From Sinohyriopsis cumingii (lineage: Eukaryota > Mollusca > Bivalvia > Unionida > Unionidae), in assembly GCA_028554795.2 (NCBI GenBank), contig CM068827.1, positions 142,129,251 to 142,193,250 on the forward strand: 64,000 nt of DNA, in the 5' to 3' direction. The first letter of the stretch is position 1, and the number at the start of each line of letters is the position of its first letter. A program made the translations under genes and the position numbers. The notes beneath the pieces were generated by a model that was given only the letters and a program-made list of their open reading frames with translations, did not search any database and was not told the DNA's origin. This document shows, piece by piece, positions 35,923 through 47,979 of this stretch.

Positions 35923-36746
35923 CAATTTAATGTGCACTACTGAACAAAATCATAAAATATGCATATTTATACCACTTCCTCAACAACTTGTGCCCAGATA
36001 ATTTAATTTAAATGAGGGGTCAGGAATGGGCCTCATTTTACCTCCAGAAAATACCAAAATAGTTGGTACTTGGTTGAATGTGAAGTAAATCATGATCAAA
36101 CCTAGTAAATGAAACTTTGAAATATCACTTGTTTTACTGTCAAAAACAGCAGTTAGTGACAAGCAATCTGATTCAACATCGTGCTATATGCTCTCTAGTA
36201 CTGAAACATGAGAAATGTCAATCTACCATCACCACTATGTCCATGAGCATTTCTGAGAACTTGATTAAGTTTTGATCTCCGATTTACGCAGGTGTTTTTT
36301 GTATTGTCATAATCAATTAAAATACAATTGGTCTGTATCAAATTAAATAAAGGCAGTGGAATAATAATATTTAAAAATAAAGTTCAAAGGCATGCAAATA
36401 ATACCTGTGTAAGAGCTAGTGGCCATGACAGTGTGTCAGGTCATTTTAATTGACCAATCACATACTGTTATGTAGGTAACATAATATAAGTATCAAACAT
36501 TAATCAATGGTCTATCACATTAATCAGCAAGAGATACAAATGAAAGAAGTACTTGATGCATGAAACCTATTCTTTCACAGATACCATTCATTTTGGAGAA
36601 AAGGGTTCCAAAGTTTGAAGTAAACTTAAAATTGGTGCTCCGAGATTTGGTAAAGGATAAGGAGAAATTTCACTTTTACTTGCAATTAAATCATGGCATA
36701 CTTGGTATATAACCCATTCATAGATATGGTAGGGGTATACTGTCTA
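35923..36746. other. Nothing recognised
   Basis: Plain AT-rich DNA between a microsatellite and a MITE. Confidence 0.4.
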
Positions 36747-36950
36747 TACTTGCCTATAAGACTACTCCAAATGCAAACTGCAGAGACTCAGATCTGCCAA
36801 CACATAATGCACCAACAAATCTGGGTCTGCACAGTTTGTTAGGAGTAATCAGTAGAACAAACAACACAGACTCTGACCTACAGATGCATTATCCTATAAC
36901 AGACCAGGATCTTTGTTTTTTTGAAGTCTGAATTGACTTATAAGCAAGTA
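36747..36950. mobile_element. MITE family E, 204 bp
   Basis: Terminal inverted repeat: left TACTTGCCTATAAGACTACT, right (reverse complement) TACTTGCTTATAAGTCAATT. Inner paired landmarks are 'ctcagatctgcca', 'ataatgca' and 'tttgtt'. The inverted match extends about 65 bp per arm. A second copy of nearly equal length is at 55786-55988; single ends are at 6874, 56404 and 62530. No coding capacity. Confidence 0.75.
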
Positions 36951-37034
36951 AAGATGGTAAAATAAAATAATTTCTAGTTGTAAGAGCCACTTCTTGCTGG
37001 AGCAAGCAGCAATAGCAGAAACAACAGTCTGGTG

Positions 37035-37643
37035 TTAACATAGTAACCCCTGGAGGTTTTTGTCATTTTAGACTGAAATTTGAGTGAGAAACACATTTTG
37101 AAAGCTATTTCTGAATAAATCCTAATAAATCAACTTCCAGGTGATTTTCCAATAACATAATGCCACTTGTGTTAGAAACATTGTTTTTCATTGGCTATTT
37201 GGCTTGCGCATGTGCAGAAGGGTAAAAGTTGGAGTTCTTTTTTTTTGTTGCTTAATGGACCCATTATTTTCGTACCACTCTTTATTCCAAATGCCCATCT
37301 TATCCTACTTTTTGCAAAGGTTCATCTGTCTGTTTGCAGTTCATACCAGTCTGTATTAGATCTGAGACCAAAGAGTCTAAAATCCAGACACAAAATCGGT
37401 TTCCGACCATGGGTGAACTTTGGGTGGAAAAAAATCAGGTCCAAAAAGTGAGGTTTTTCCATCTGTATTTTGTAGTGCAACGAGAACTTCCAGATTATCT
37501 GGTATCATTGTACAGCTACATCTGTCTACCTTTCTATAATACCACCACTTTAGTGTATCATACATGACCTTGTCACTACAGAGTTCGGCAGTAGGCTACC
37601 ACCTCCTGCCAGGTAAACTCTTCACCAGGAGTTAATGTGTTAA
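37035..37643. mobile_element. piggyBac-type non-autonomous element with TTAA ends
   Basis: TTAA at 37035-37038 is followed by CATAGTAACCCCTGG. CCAGGAGTTAATGTG (37625-37639) is followed by TTAA at 37640-37643. The two 15 bp ends match at 12 of 15 positions as inverted repeats. TTAA duplication is the hallmark of piggyBac insertion. The interior has open frames (37191-37567) without recognised domains, and no catalytic motif was seen. Confidence 0.68.
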
Positions 37644-37843
37644 GGCTTTATGGCTTAAAGCTCTATAGCTGTATTCAAAATATTTTACATTGCGATAAAA
37701 TCTTTACAAAATGACATAATAAAAGAAAGAGAGAAAGAGCTAGCAAATAAATGTATGCATTTAATTAAAACTTCCCAGTTTTTTATGTATCACTGAAAAG
37801 TTTCATGCAAAATCCACAATCAGCCAATGCAAACTACTCTGGA

Positions 37844-38103
37844 GTTGTTCAGTGTGTAATTTTCGTAAGAAAGGTTAATCCTACACACCAATATTACAAT
37901 AATGTTGTCACCTTTCACTTACTGTAACTGGCTCAGCCAGATAATTAGTCAATCAACACTTCATGGCAAAGAAGTTGTTCAGTGTGAAATTTTGGTAAGA
38001 AAGGTTAATCCTACATACTGATATTACAATATTGTTGTCACCTTTCATGCATTGTAACTGGCTCAGCCAGATAATTAGTCAATCAACACTTCATGGCAAA
38101 GAA
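37844..38103. repeat. 130 bp tandem duplication
   Basis: 'gttgttcagtgtgtaatttt' to 'aacacttcatggcaaagaa' occurs twice, at 37844 and 37974, with about 90 percent identity by eye. Confidence 0.95.
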
Positions 38104-38479
38104 AAGTTACATTTTCAGCAGCTGTCAAAACAAGTCCAGCTTGGATGCTGAGAAAGCAACTAAATAGGTTTCCATGTGGCTATCAGAAAATCACCATCTC
38201 AGTTGATTGACTCTTTCCACATTTTCCTGATCTTATTGAAATCCCCAGTCTCTGTCTCATCTTTGCTATGGATGATATATATTGCCATCTATACTGTACT
38301 TTGGCCTTACATTTCTATATAGCAGAATCAAAAAGGAAAATAATTGGTCAAAACAATCTCTTTTTCCATAGCAAGGTTACTTCTGATATGTTGGTCACTG
38401 GATTGTCATAAAAGCCACTGGCAGGCTCACACCACCTTCTCATTGTTGTACCTTCAATTGATGTTGCACCACAGTCAAG

Positions 38480-39460
38480 GCATCATACCAACTTCAGGCC
38501 TAAAAACTGGGTTACGCTGACCAAGTTTTTGGGATGGATGAGTTACTTTTGTTTAGATGAATATCTACATACAAATTTTCACATGTAGGTGAAATGGGGT
38601 CCAAAATATTTGGGGTTGTAATGAATGAACACCAAAACGTACAAAAGTCACTCCAGCATGTAAATTAAGTCAAACTGACCTTGTTTTGGTATGGTTAAGT
38701 TGTTTTCATTAAGCTAGATCTACACATCGATTTTCAACAGTGTAGATAAAATAGTGTCTAAGATATTGGTGGTGTAACAACTAAAATTACAGATGTCAAT
38801 CATACAAATTGGATTAAACTAACCTAGTTTTGCATGACTGAGTTAACATCTCTAAAAGTATTTTAATACAAAATTTGAGTGTATGTGAAATAAGTCATTC
38901 AAGCAGGTAAATTAGATTACAGTGACAGTTTTGGTATGGTTCACTTTCATTGAAAGAAAAGTGAAATGTGGTCCAAGTCATTGAGAGTGTAACAAACAAA
39001 CAACAGTAATACAAAATAACCCATAAATAAAACTGGTTTAGTTTTTGTATGGTCAAGTTATATTTACACACCAATTTTCAGAAGTGTTGATGAAATAGGG
39101 TCTAACATATTGCAGGTATATACTGAACAAATATACAAATACTGTCAAAAAACTGCTTTTGGTATAGCCGAGTTACTTTCACTGAGAGATATTCAAATAC
39201 CAATTTCCATGAGTGAAGGTGACATAGGTGTCATGAACACATGAAACTATCCAAGACACTCAAGTGTAAAATTTCAGTAACAGTGACCTAGTGTTTTGGT
39301 ACGAATGGGTTACTCATCCCAAGATGTAATCTCTACATTACAATTATCATAAAAGTAGATAACAGGGTCTGAGATAGTTGGGCTAACAAATGAACAAACA
39401 CAAATGAACAAATAATGTTACATCCCCTCCCAGCTTTGTTCGCAAGGTGATGCAAATAAC
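38480..39460. repeat. Degenerate tandem family, unit about 160 bp
   Basis: Five or six diverged units share 'tttggtatggttaagtt', 'tacacaccaattttcagaag', 'gtgaaatagggtctaa(c/g)ata' and 'gtgtaacaaacaaac'. Confidence 0.65.
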
Positions 39461-40320
39461 AGCTAAAATATTCAAACTTTGCTAGCAAGATGTGTGCATT
39501 TATATTTAAGTACAATCCAAAGTACAGTCAAACTTTATGATATATACTGGTATACAGTTTTCTGTCTACAATACTTCACTCTGGCATTTAGAATCAATTA
39601 GGTGGACCAAGATTGCAGTTTGCACTTTCACTGCCATGTGTATATTATGAAGGTACATTTTTCACCTTTACATTGAAAAAAGAAGGCCAGATTATAACAA
39701 TGTGGAGAAATAGCAATTAGCCAAATTAAAGAAAAGATAAGAATTAAGTTGAATTGTTCTCTGTATTTAATTAACTACCTATCTTTACATATGTTGCTCT
39801 AAGCCAATAATAATATTAGTTAAGGTTATCTTGGCAATTGTGTATAAAATAAAAGCTATGCACATCACATTTTGATTAGCCTAATCTATGTAAATTTGTC
39901 TGGTCTGTTAAAGGTTAGTGTGAACAATTCCTAATTCCTATGGAATTATGTGGTTCCCAGATCTATTTACTCTTTTGCCACTGGGTCTGGCAGAGGTAAC
40001 AACTCCAGTACATCAAAAAGGGATTTAAGTGATTTAACTATCTATATAATGACGGTAAATCATCACACAAAAGAAAAACAGCTGCAGTCAAATTTCCCAT
40101 ACTAAATAAACTGTAGCTGTGATCTGAAAAATGGGTTGGACATGCAGGAATTTGTGAATAGATTTGCAAGTATAATCCAATAAAACAAACTGAACAAACT
40201 TAAAACTATTCATTTCCAGATTTTCAAAATAATAAGGTAATCTTGTGATTTATCGGTAATATGGAGGCAATAAAAGTGATTTCTGTGCATCCTTTATATG
40301 GCATAGTGCTGGATTCACTT
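39461..40320. other. Nothing recognised
   Basis: AT-rich spacer before a full-length SINE. Confidence 0.4.
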
Positions 40321-40334
40321 GCATGATGTTGTTT

Positions 40335-40599
40335 TTTGATGTTGTTGTTGTTCTTGTTGTTGTGGGGTTTAACACCATTTTTCAGCACACGATAGGCTAT
40401 GTATGGTGGCCAGTATTAATGGTGGAGGAAGAACCCGGGAAAACCCCGGGAAGAACCACTGACCCACGAGAAGCTACTGGCAAGCTTTCTCACATACCCA
40501 CATTGGCCGAATCCTAGACTCGAACCCACGCAGACAGAGGTGAGATGACAGTGATCTGTAACGGAGAGCACTTTAGACCACTCGGCCACTCGGGGCCAT
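40335..40599 (-). repeat. SINE family A, full-length reference copy
   Basis: On the minus strand: head TGGCCCCGAGTGGCCGAGTG, B box GTGGGTTCGAGTCTAGG, then the body ('gaagcttctcgtgggtcagt'-like), then 'ggtgttaaaccccacaacaa' and a CAA-type tail. A 14 bp target duplication 'gcatgatg(t/c)tgttt' at 40321-40334 and 40600-40613 fixes both ends. The A and B boxes are well preserved, so this copy could still have an internal RNA polymerase III promoter. Confidence 0.95.
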
Positions 40600-40613
40600 G
40601 CATGATGCTGTTT

Positions 40614-41303
40614 AATGAATAAAGAAAACAAAATGTATACATAAGTTGTAAATTTCCAAGCAGTCAAAAAATAACCCATTTTTTAATATGGTGGTCTATT
40701 ATTACCTGGTCAAAATACAACAACAGGAAATAAGTTCCTGTATTGCTAAGAAATTGAGTATATGAAAAAGATACTTGGCCAAACATTACTGAAACCTTAA
40801 GAGTAGGTAATAGTGACCTACTAAAAGCATAAAACATACAGAGCTGCCTCTTTAGACAGATTCATTGTATTATACCTTAGTCCTCTCCAAATGCTGCACT
40901 AGATGAGAGAATCTAAAGTGCAAGCTAAGAAAGAAAAAGCAACTGAATCAACAAATATCAGGAGTAACCTGAAGTTTAGGAATTTAAGTCACAGAAACCA
41001 ACTTTAGCAATAAAGAGGCATCAACAACTACTTGACAGAAACAAAGCTAATGATGGACAAACAAAAAAGTTGGCTGCTCTGGAATTTAACTGATTTTTGC
41101 ATCTTTGGATTTTTATTCTGTTTGAAAAATCAAATCTTAAAATCAGATTCCTAATTAAGTATTGATAACCTCTGAACTAGAGAAATGATTTTAGTAAACA
41201 TAATATACCCCTGCCTGTCGTGCATGCCACCCCTACCCTCATTTGATGGAAATGAGTCTAAAGAAAAAAAAATTGTAAATCTGAAAATACCGGTAGTGCA
41301 AGT
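40614..41303. other. Nothing recognised
   Basis: No repeat or exon assigned. Confidence 0.4.
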
Positions 41304-42022
41304 AAAATGATTGGTCAAAAGGCATATGAAATTATTGGTCATAATGCAAATGAAATGAATGGTTATAATGCAAATGAAATGATTGGTCATAATGCAAAGA
41401 AATGATTGGTCATAATGCAAATGAAATGATTTGTCATAAGGCATATGAAATGATTGGTCATAATGCATATGACATAATTGTTCAAAAGGCATATCAAATG
41501 ATTTGTCATAATGTATATGAAATGATTGGTCATAATGCATATGAAATGATTTGTTATAATGCATATGAAATGACTGGTCATAATGCAAATTAAATGATTA
41601 GTCAAAAGCCATATAAAATGACTGGTCACAATGCATATGAAATGACTGGTCATAATGCGAATGAAATGACTGGTCATAATGCAAATGAAACGATTGGTCA
41701 TAGTGCAAATGAAATGATTGGTCATAGTGCAAATTAAATAAGTGGTCAAAAGGCATATCAAATAATTTGTCATAATGTATATGAAATGATTGGTCATATT
41801 GCAAATGGAATGACTGGTCATAATGCATATGAAATGATTGGTCACAATGCATATAAAATGATTGGTCAAATGGCATATAAAATGATTGGTCATAATGCAA
41901 ATGAAATGATTGGCCATAATGCAAATGAAATGATTGGTCAAAAGTCATATGAAATGATTGGTCAACATGGATATAAAATAATTGGTCAGCATGCATACTA
42001 AATGACTTGTCAAAATGCACAT
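41304..42022. repeat. 24 bp satellite array, about 30 copies
   Basis: Unit 'tgattggtcataatgcaaat' plus 'gaaa', with 'aaaggcat' and 'tgcatatgaaa' variants. Because 24 is a multiple of three, each frame encodes its own eight-residue periodic peptide on both strands (for example EMIGHNAY on plus, HYDQSFHM on minus). This yields open frames up to 184 codons that I do not treat as genes. Confidence 0.97.
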
Positions 42023-43388
42023 TTTCCTCTGATGATCATAATATGACTGGATGGTAGCTCTGCTCAAACTTCTCTGCTATATTCTCTGAGCGATTCCTGC
42101 TCAGAAAAGAGTTGTTTTGGACAACCATAATGTGTTAGCATTGTCAAAACTGTGAAGTCTGATCAAAAGATATGCTTGCATTATTAGAAAAATGAACAGA
42201 CATCAGATTTGGGACCATTTTATTGTGGGTGGAGCATAATATTTTCAAGTTTAATGGAGACTTTACAGATAAAAAAGCAGCAATAAACACAGCTGTTTTG
42301 CAGGGGTGTTAACACCTTATCAACACAAATCGACTGCAAATATGAGCGTTTGCTTATTAACGTATTTCAAGCAGTTGATTTTATGGTTGCATAGGACAAT
42401 TAATAGTTAGTAATCTAACAAGATAATGAAGAATAATGAAAAAAGAACTAATCTTAATGTTCAACCCAGTGTGTTGAATATGTTACACACAGGTGGTGTT
42501 AATATTTTGACAGACATTATAAACACAGGAATGATGCATGTTGATAAGTTGTCTGCAGCATGTGCAAATTATTAAATGCCTCCCACCTCCCATCCCCCTT
42601 TGCTGGTGTGCTTCACAAAATAAAAAACTATCAATCAGGAGTTCTGAAATTTTATTTTGCTGGACATTGCTTGATCTGCTGATAACTAATTGCTTCCTGA
42701 ATCGCCTTCAAAATTGAATCACACTATTTCAACACGTGAAATAATAATGCTTTGTGTTTATATGGAGTAAAATCTGACTTCAAAAGAAAATTTGCGGCTG
42801 TTCACAAATTTGTCAATAATCTTTAATACACAAGGCTTAATCATTCTCATGCAAGGTAATGCTATGTAATAACTTTTGTTCTACAACATGCAGTAGCATC
42901 TCTGATTTACCTGTAATGGGTGGTTCCACTTCGTGAACTTTACCTATGCAAATAAGCACAATGGGTTCACCCACGGCAGTCTTTAAAATACTGAACACAC
43001 CACACTAGCAATTGTCAGACAGTTAAATAAAACGTAAAAAGGTGGTTTATATGAGACCTCTTTGCATCGATTTTAACTTTCTAGCTCCAATTAGGACTGT
43101 TTACTGTCTATACATGTTACTGGCGTAATACTGATGTGGTGTATTTTTTGTGTGAAGATTTCTGAATATTGTGTTTTTTGAAACACAACCATATCAGGGG
43201 TATGGGAGTACAAAGTTGTGTTTTTAGGTATGATGTGTTAGATCTGTTTGACTATGCTGGGAACTCTCCACTTTCAAGTGAATACTCTCCACCAATATGG
43301 TTGTGCAGAAACAAAGCATATACTAGATTCATTTTTAAGATGGATTTAACCCATAAATTTAATTGGAAACAAATCACAAGACATGTAT
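42023..43388. other. Nothing recognised
   Basis: A 73-codon plus frame at 43169-43390 has no family match. Confidence 0.4.
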
Positions 43389-43590
43389 AGATCACTGCCA
43401 TTTCACCTCCATCCATGCAAGTTCAAGTCTCTGCATGATCAATGTGGGTATGAAAGCTTGCAAGTAGTTTCCAGTGGATCGGTGGTTCTTCCCAGGGTTT
43501 TCCCCATTTCCTCCACTACTGGTTATACTGGATGCTATGTATAGCCTATCATGTGCTGAAACTTTGCATTAAACCCACAAAAACCAAATT
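43389..43590 (+). repeat. SINE family A copy, diverged and 5'-truncated
   Basis: 'gatcactgccatttcacctc', a decayed B box 'gcaagttcaagtctctgca', 'ggtggttcttcccagggttt' and 'tatagcctatcatgtgctga' follow the family order. The CAA tail has decayed. Confidence 0.82.
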
Positions 43591-43599
43591 CCAAACCAC

Positions 43600-44480
43600 T
43601 TCCATGATACATTCAGTGACAGGAAACTGCACTCAACAGTCAAGGGGAGACAAGTTATAAGCACAAAAGGTGAGTGTGTGTATTCCAATTTTCTAGTTAT
43701 AACATTGACCCCAAGGTCAAATAAACAAGCATACATGAAGAAACTCCATGAGGGGATTAGGATGTATAAGCAAATGAAAATTTACTAACCAAAACATAAA
43801 AGCAATTGTTTTAGAACTGGAACCTTGACCACAAGATTAAAGGGGGCATTGAGAATGCAAAAAGTCACCTAATTAAGTTTTATAATGATTACTTCCATAC
43901 ACATAGTAATTACTTCAATTATGAGGAAAATGTATTCAAGGGGTTTAGGAAATAGAAGCATATAGAAAAACAACCAAAAGCTGAATGCAAATTGGTTTTG
44001 ACTGTGACCTTGACTCTAAGGTCAAATTATTCATGTCACCATATGCATTCTTTTAGCTTCATAAAGAATCATTCAAGAATGTTTCAATAGTTTATGGACA
44101 TATAAGTAAAAGAAAAAACTTCAAGCAAAGCCTTAATACAGATGTTTGTCTGACTGTGACCATGACCCCAAGGACACAGTGGCAAATAAGTGTGTAGTAG
44201 GATGAATTAACATAGCTTTATAATGATTCATTCCAAGTATGAAGACAATCCATGATGGCATAAAGGAATATAAGCAAATGATTTCTTTATAACCAAAACC
44301 TTAATGTAAATTTTCCATGTGACTTTGAGCCAAGGTAAAATGGGCTTGTGAGTACATCACATAAAGAACTGGCATAACTTCGTAATGATTCATGCCAAGT
44401 ATGGGGAAAATCTGTCCAGGGTTTAGGAAGTAAAAAAACATGAAAAGACTTGGACTAAAACCTTAACCCACTTTGGAGAA
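43600..44480. repeat. Degenerate tandem family with 'tgaccttgac' core, unit about 170 bp
   Basis: About five units. Landmarks: 'gaccccaaggtcaaat' (43705, 44010, 44165, 44330 regions), 'ttataatgattcat(t/g)ccaagt', 'atgaggaaaat', and 'ggtttaggaa(g)tagaagcat'. Confidence 0.65.
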
Positions 44481-44569
44481 TCTAACACCACTAACAAAAC
44501 TAGATAATGATTGATGTTCGCTTCATGATAATGTGGACTCAACAAAAATAAAGTATGTCACATTCTATC

Positions 44570-44720
44570 CCTGATCAATGTTTACCTGCTCTATGAAATG
44601 AGATTCAGCATCTCAGTCTCTTGAGCCGATTTGTGAAATCAGATTTAACATCTCAATTTATCGACCCAACTGGAGAAATGGCATTCAACATCTTAGATCA
44701 TAGACCTACTCAAACAAACT
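44570..44720. repeat. Three-copy degenerate repeat, unit about 50 bp
   Basis: 'gaaatgagattcagcatctc', 'gaaatcagatttaacatctc' and 'gaaatggcattcaacatctt', evenly spaced. Confidence 0.7.
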
Positions 44721-47029
44721 ACAAAAACATATAGAAGAAGCATTTATTTTTATGTGTTTTATTTTGCATGTATAAATTAACTTGTCTATTTCTAAATATA
44801 TTTTCAGTTAATTAGTTCACAACAATAACAATGTTTAGACCGAGAAAAGCGCATTTTGTATGGATTTTAAATAAATTATGTGTGCGGGATAGATTTAACT
44901 TTGAATAAAAATAGAGAATTCTAATGCATTCATATTTGCTTTAATTAGTATTAATTATAGTGTGAAAAAAGTTTTTAAATCTAAAAATATAGAAGCAATG
45001 TAGACTATAAAAAAATGTGTACATCCCAACCATTATCACCAATGAGATGTGCCTGTGCAATATCATCTGAAGTGAAAGGGAGTTAATTCAGTTCATCTCC
45101 TAGTACCTGGATAGACTGATCATGGAAAGGGGTTGTAATAATTAATTATAGGTTTACATGTTAATTATTGGATTAGCCATAATCCTGAAACAGCTCAGAA
45201 TTTAAAAAAAAATAGAATGATAACAAGTTCAAAGACTTGATTTTCCCCTTAGTTAAAATGAACTGCAATGAACAGTATAAAAACACTATTCCAACTACAA
45301 TAGCCTCGATGACAAAGCAAGAAGAACCTGAAAACCAGAGAGCTGATATTTTTTTCCCTATTTGATTTTTTCCACCTGAAGTGCATATCACTGTAAGAGC
45401 TCAATTTTAGCCACTATTCAAAAATTTTCATCTGCGTTACAACACATCTGTGAAATAAATCTTTTTTTTTTAAAAATGGCAATTTTCAGAAGATAGTTTA
45501 GATGTGCAAGACACCTTCATACCAAGATGCACCTTCATTGGAAATTTACCCTGGACATAAGTTTTAAGAAATGTTTATGAAGCTCTGGAAAGCAGCTCAC
45601 AGTAACCCAGTTTAGGTCTGTTGCACTTTTTCTATTCCAAGATGCATCTATAGTGCATGTTTGGTGGCAATGGGTGAAAATATATGTTATTTAAGAGTCT
45701 GGATGGGATATTTAAACAATGTTTGGTTAATCCTGGAAATAAAATCATAGTGAGCCATTTTGGTATATGACTCATGTTTATGCCTATATGCACCCACAGG
45801 GCATGTTTGATCTTCACTCTTGTAGTACTGTAATATAGCTAAGACAAGGTGCACGGTCAACAGATGCAAGCCGACATTGATCAAATAAGAGACTAAAGTA
45901 ATCATAAATATCACTGACTCCAAAAAGCTCGGTATAATAAAAATATCTGCTGTGACCACAAAAAATGACTCTACTGTACAGATGAAACTGGAAGAAAATG
46001 ATAAGGGTTTTTAAAGTTTTAAAGTATCTGTATGAACAAGTTTTAGAGCCTTCAAATTGTGAGGACTGATTTAAAAGCTCACATAAAGTAGAGGATTTTA
46101 TTTCCTTATTTATGTCATGATGGACTATTGAGACTTCAGAAACTTGCTAAATGACCACTATTAATTCCTTCTGTAACCATTTAGCTGAAACTTGATGATA
46201 CCAGTCTAGCTTGAAGTGTTCTATGGCAGAACTTCCTGCCATTACATTACAAAAACAAGAACAGGACCATACAACTCCAACTGACCAGCAACAGGAAAAC
46301 TATTTACATTTTTTGACATGTAAAGTGGTAATGTATTTATTTAAGTATTTTTGATGACTTAGTGTGAATTTAAGTGACCCATGTGGTAAAGGAAATAGAC
46401 AGCCAAGAGTAAATATGAATGTTTAGATAGGTGGCTTTTGAATCATTGATCTGCCAACTCAAGGGATGAAATTGTGATCCATTGAGATACAAACGGAGGG
46501 TGCTGCCACCATGCTACAGTACTCTAGGAGCTGTTTTTGTTGAAATATATGGGATAAACTTGTACAAGAAAAATATCAGTGATACATAACTGAAACAAAT
46601 TTGCAAATGATGCCAAAGGTAAAGGAGTTTGAATGGCCACCAACACTGAACAGGCTTGAGGCAGCAGCCCTGTACTTTAGTGCCATTTATCATGTCATGT
46701 GTTTGTTCACTGTATTCATCAACATTTGTGGTTTCATTTTGTATTGGCTGTCATGTTGGAGTGCATTTTTTCATGTGCTTGTTTTTGAAGGGTGGGTGGG
46801 TAAAGAACTGTTAAACTTTTTCTCAGTCATTTTGGCCAACTTGTACTACAAGCGTCTTTTGTTTTAATTAACAAAGACGGCATTGCATTATACTCAGCAG
46901 TTGACCCGTTTATGCTACAATGGACCCTCTTTAATTGCAATAAATAACAACTCCTTAGCCTTCAATACTGCAATGTATATTAGACTTAACAACCTGGGAC
47001 TACATTCATTTTTACTTAAATGTAAACAA
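44721..47029. other. Nothing certain
   Basis: AT-rich. At 45430-45840 there are loosely repeated 'ccaagatgca(c/t)ct' segments that may be another ancient tandem family. An 88-codon plus frame (46601-46867) shows a hydrophobic middle but no recognisable domain. Confidence 0.4.
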
Positions 47030-47775
47030 CAGTGAAGAAAGAAATGCTGTCAGGCAAGGAGCCAAAGTTTGAGCATCTAACATCCTCTGATTACTCCATC
47101 AAGTCAATCCCATGCCACTATTGTGGAGGCAGAATTGCTGTCATTACAATGAACTCCATAATTCACCATCTTAACTATGCTGCAACTTTCAATTTCAAAC
47201 ACACATTGTTTGAACTGGTTCAAATCTCATTCACAATGGAATAAAGTCAGTCCATTTTTTCTGCCTCTACCACTCTTCCTGGTATAAAAAAAGATAAGCT
47301 GACTGAATCTCTCTTTTTGGAGCAGTTTCCTAACCTCTTGAAGTATCAAAATTTGGTAATCTGATTATCCTTGGACATTTCAATTTTTACTTTCACTGTC
47401 CTGGAAACCCATACACATCAGATTTACTCCTAGATTCCATTAATGTTTTCAACCTCAACAGTCAGCTAGCCAAAGCACCTATAAATATGGTCACATTTTA
47501 GACTGGATTCTTCATTGATCTGATTGCAATATTCTAAAGTCTTCACTGGTGTCCCATGAACTTGCATCAGATCACCTCCGAGCCATATGCCATCTCACCT
47601 TACCGGTCCCTAACCCAATATCTCAGCTTGCTACTTAAAGAAACCTCCCTATGATAAACAGAACCCAACTAGTGCATGGAATCAAAGCAAACCCAACATT
47701 GTTTTTGTAATCTTGTCTTTGTATACATTTTTATGTTATCTAACTTTGTAAAGTGCTTAGAACTTATTATTAATA
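47030..47775 (+). pseudogene. L2/CR1-like LINE remnant: endonuclease domain and 3' end
   Basis: Plus-strand pieces in order: FEHLTSSDYSIKSI, KKDKLTESLFLEQFPNLLK, LIILGHFNFYFHCPGNPY, SDLLLDSINVFNL, HILDWILH (after a shift), ILKSSLVSHELASDHLRA. These match the apurinic-type endonuclease of L2/CR1-clade elements: the GDFN loop (here GHFN) and the terminal SDH. The reverse transcriptase is missing. Sequence then jumps to 'tttgtaaagtgcttagaact' followed by ATT repeats at about 47735-47775, like the 3' end of such elements. Multiple stops and shifts. Dead, internally deleted copy. Confidence 0.72.
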
Positions 47776-47979
47776 TTATGATTCTTGTCCGAAAAACTTC
47801 TACTAATGATCACAGCTGGAGCATTAGTGATTGTGCCCCACCTGCTATATAATTTTTTTTCAGTTAAGCCTAAAACAGAGGAGGTGGAGAGTTCAAGGGT
47901 CATAACTAGTCTCAATGATGATGTGGAATCCTGGAAATCCCTCCCATTCAAGACTTCATCATCATAAAAGTGCATCATA

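Noticed and set aside
40520-40599. A tRNA gene on the minus strand (A and B boxes present)
   Set aside because: It is the 5' head of a SINE with a target duplication; the acceptor stem and 3' tRNA half are absent. The same holds for the heads at 2940, 10528, 12112, 17270 and 52485.
41151-42020. Minus- and plus-strand frames with HYDQSFHM, TNHFICIM or EMIGHNAY repeats
   Set aside because: Translations of the 24 bp array in different frames; frames shift at unit indels and no non-repeat protein sequence is attached.
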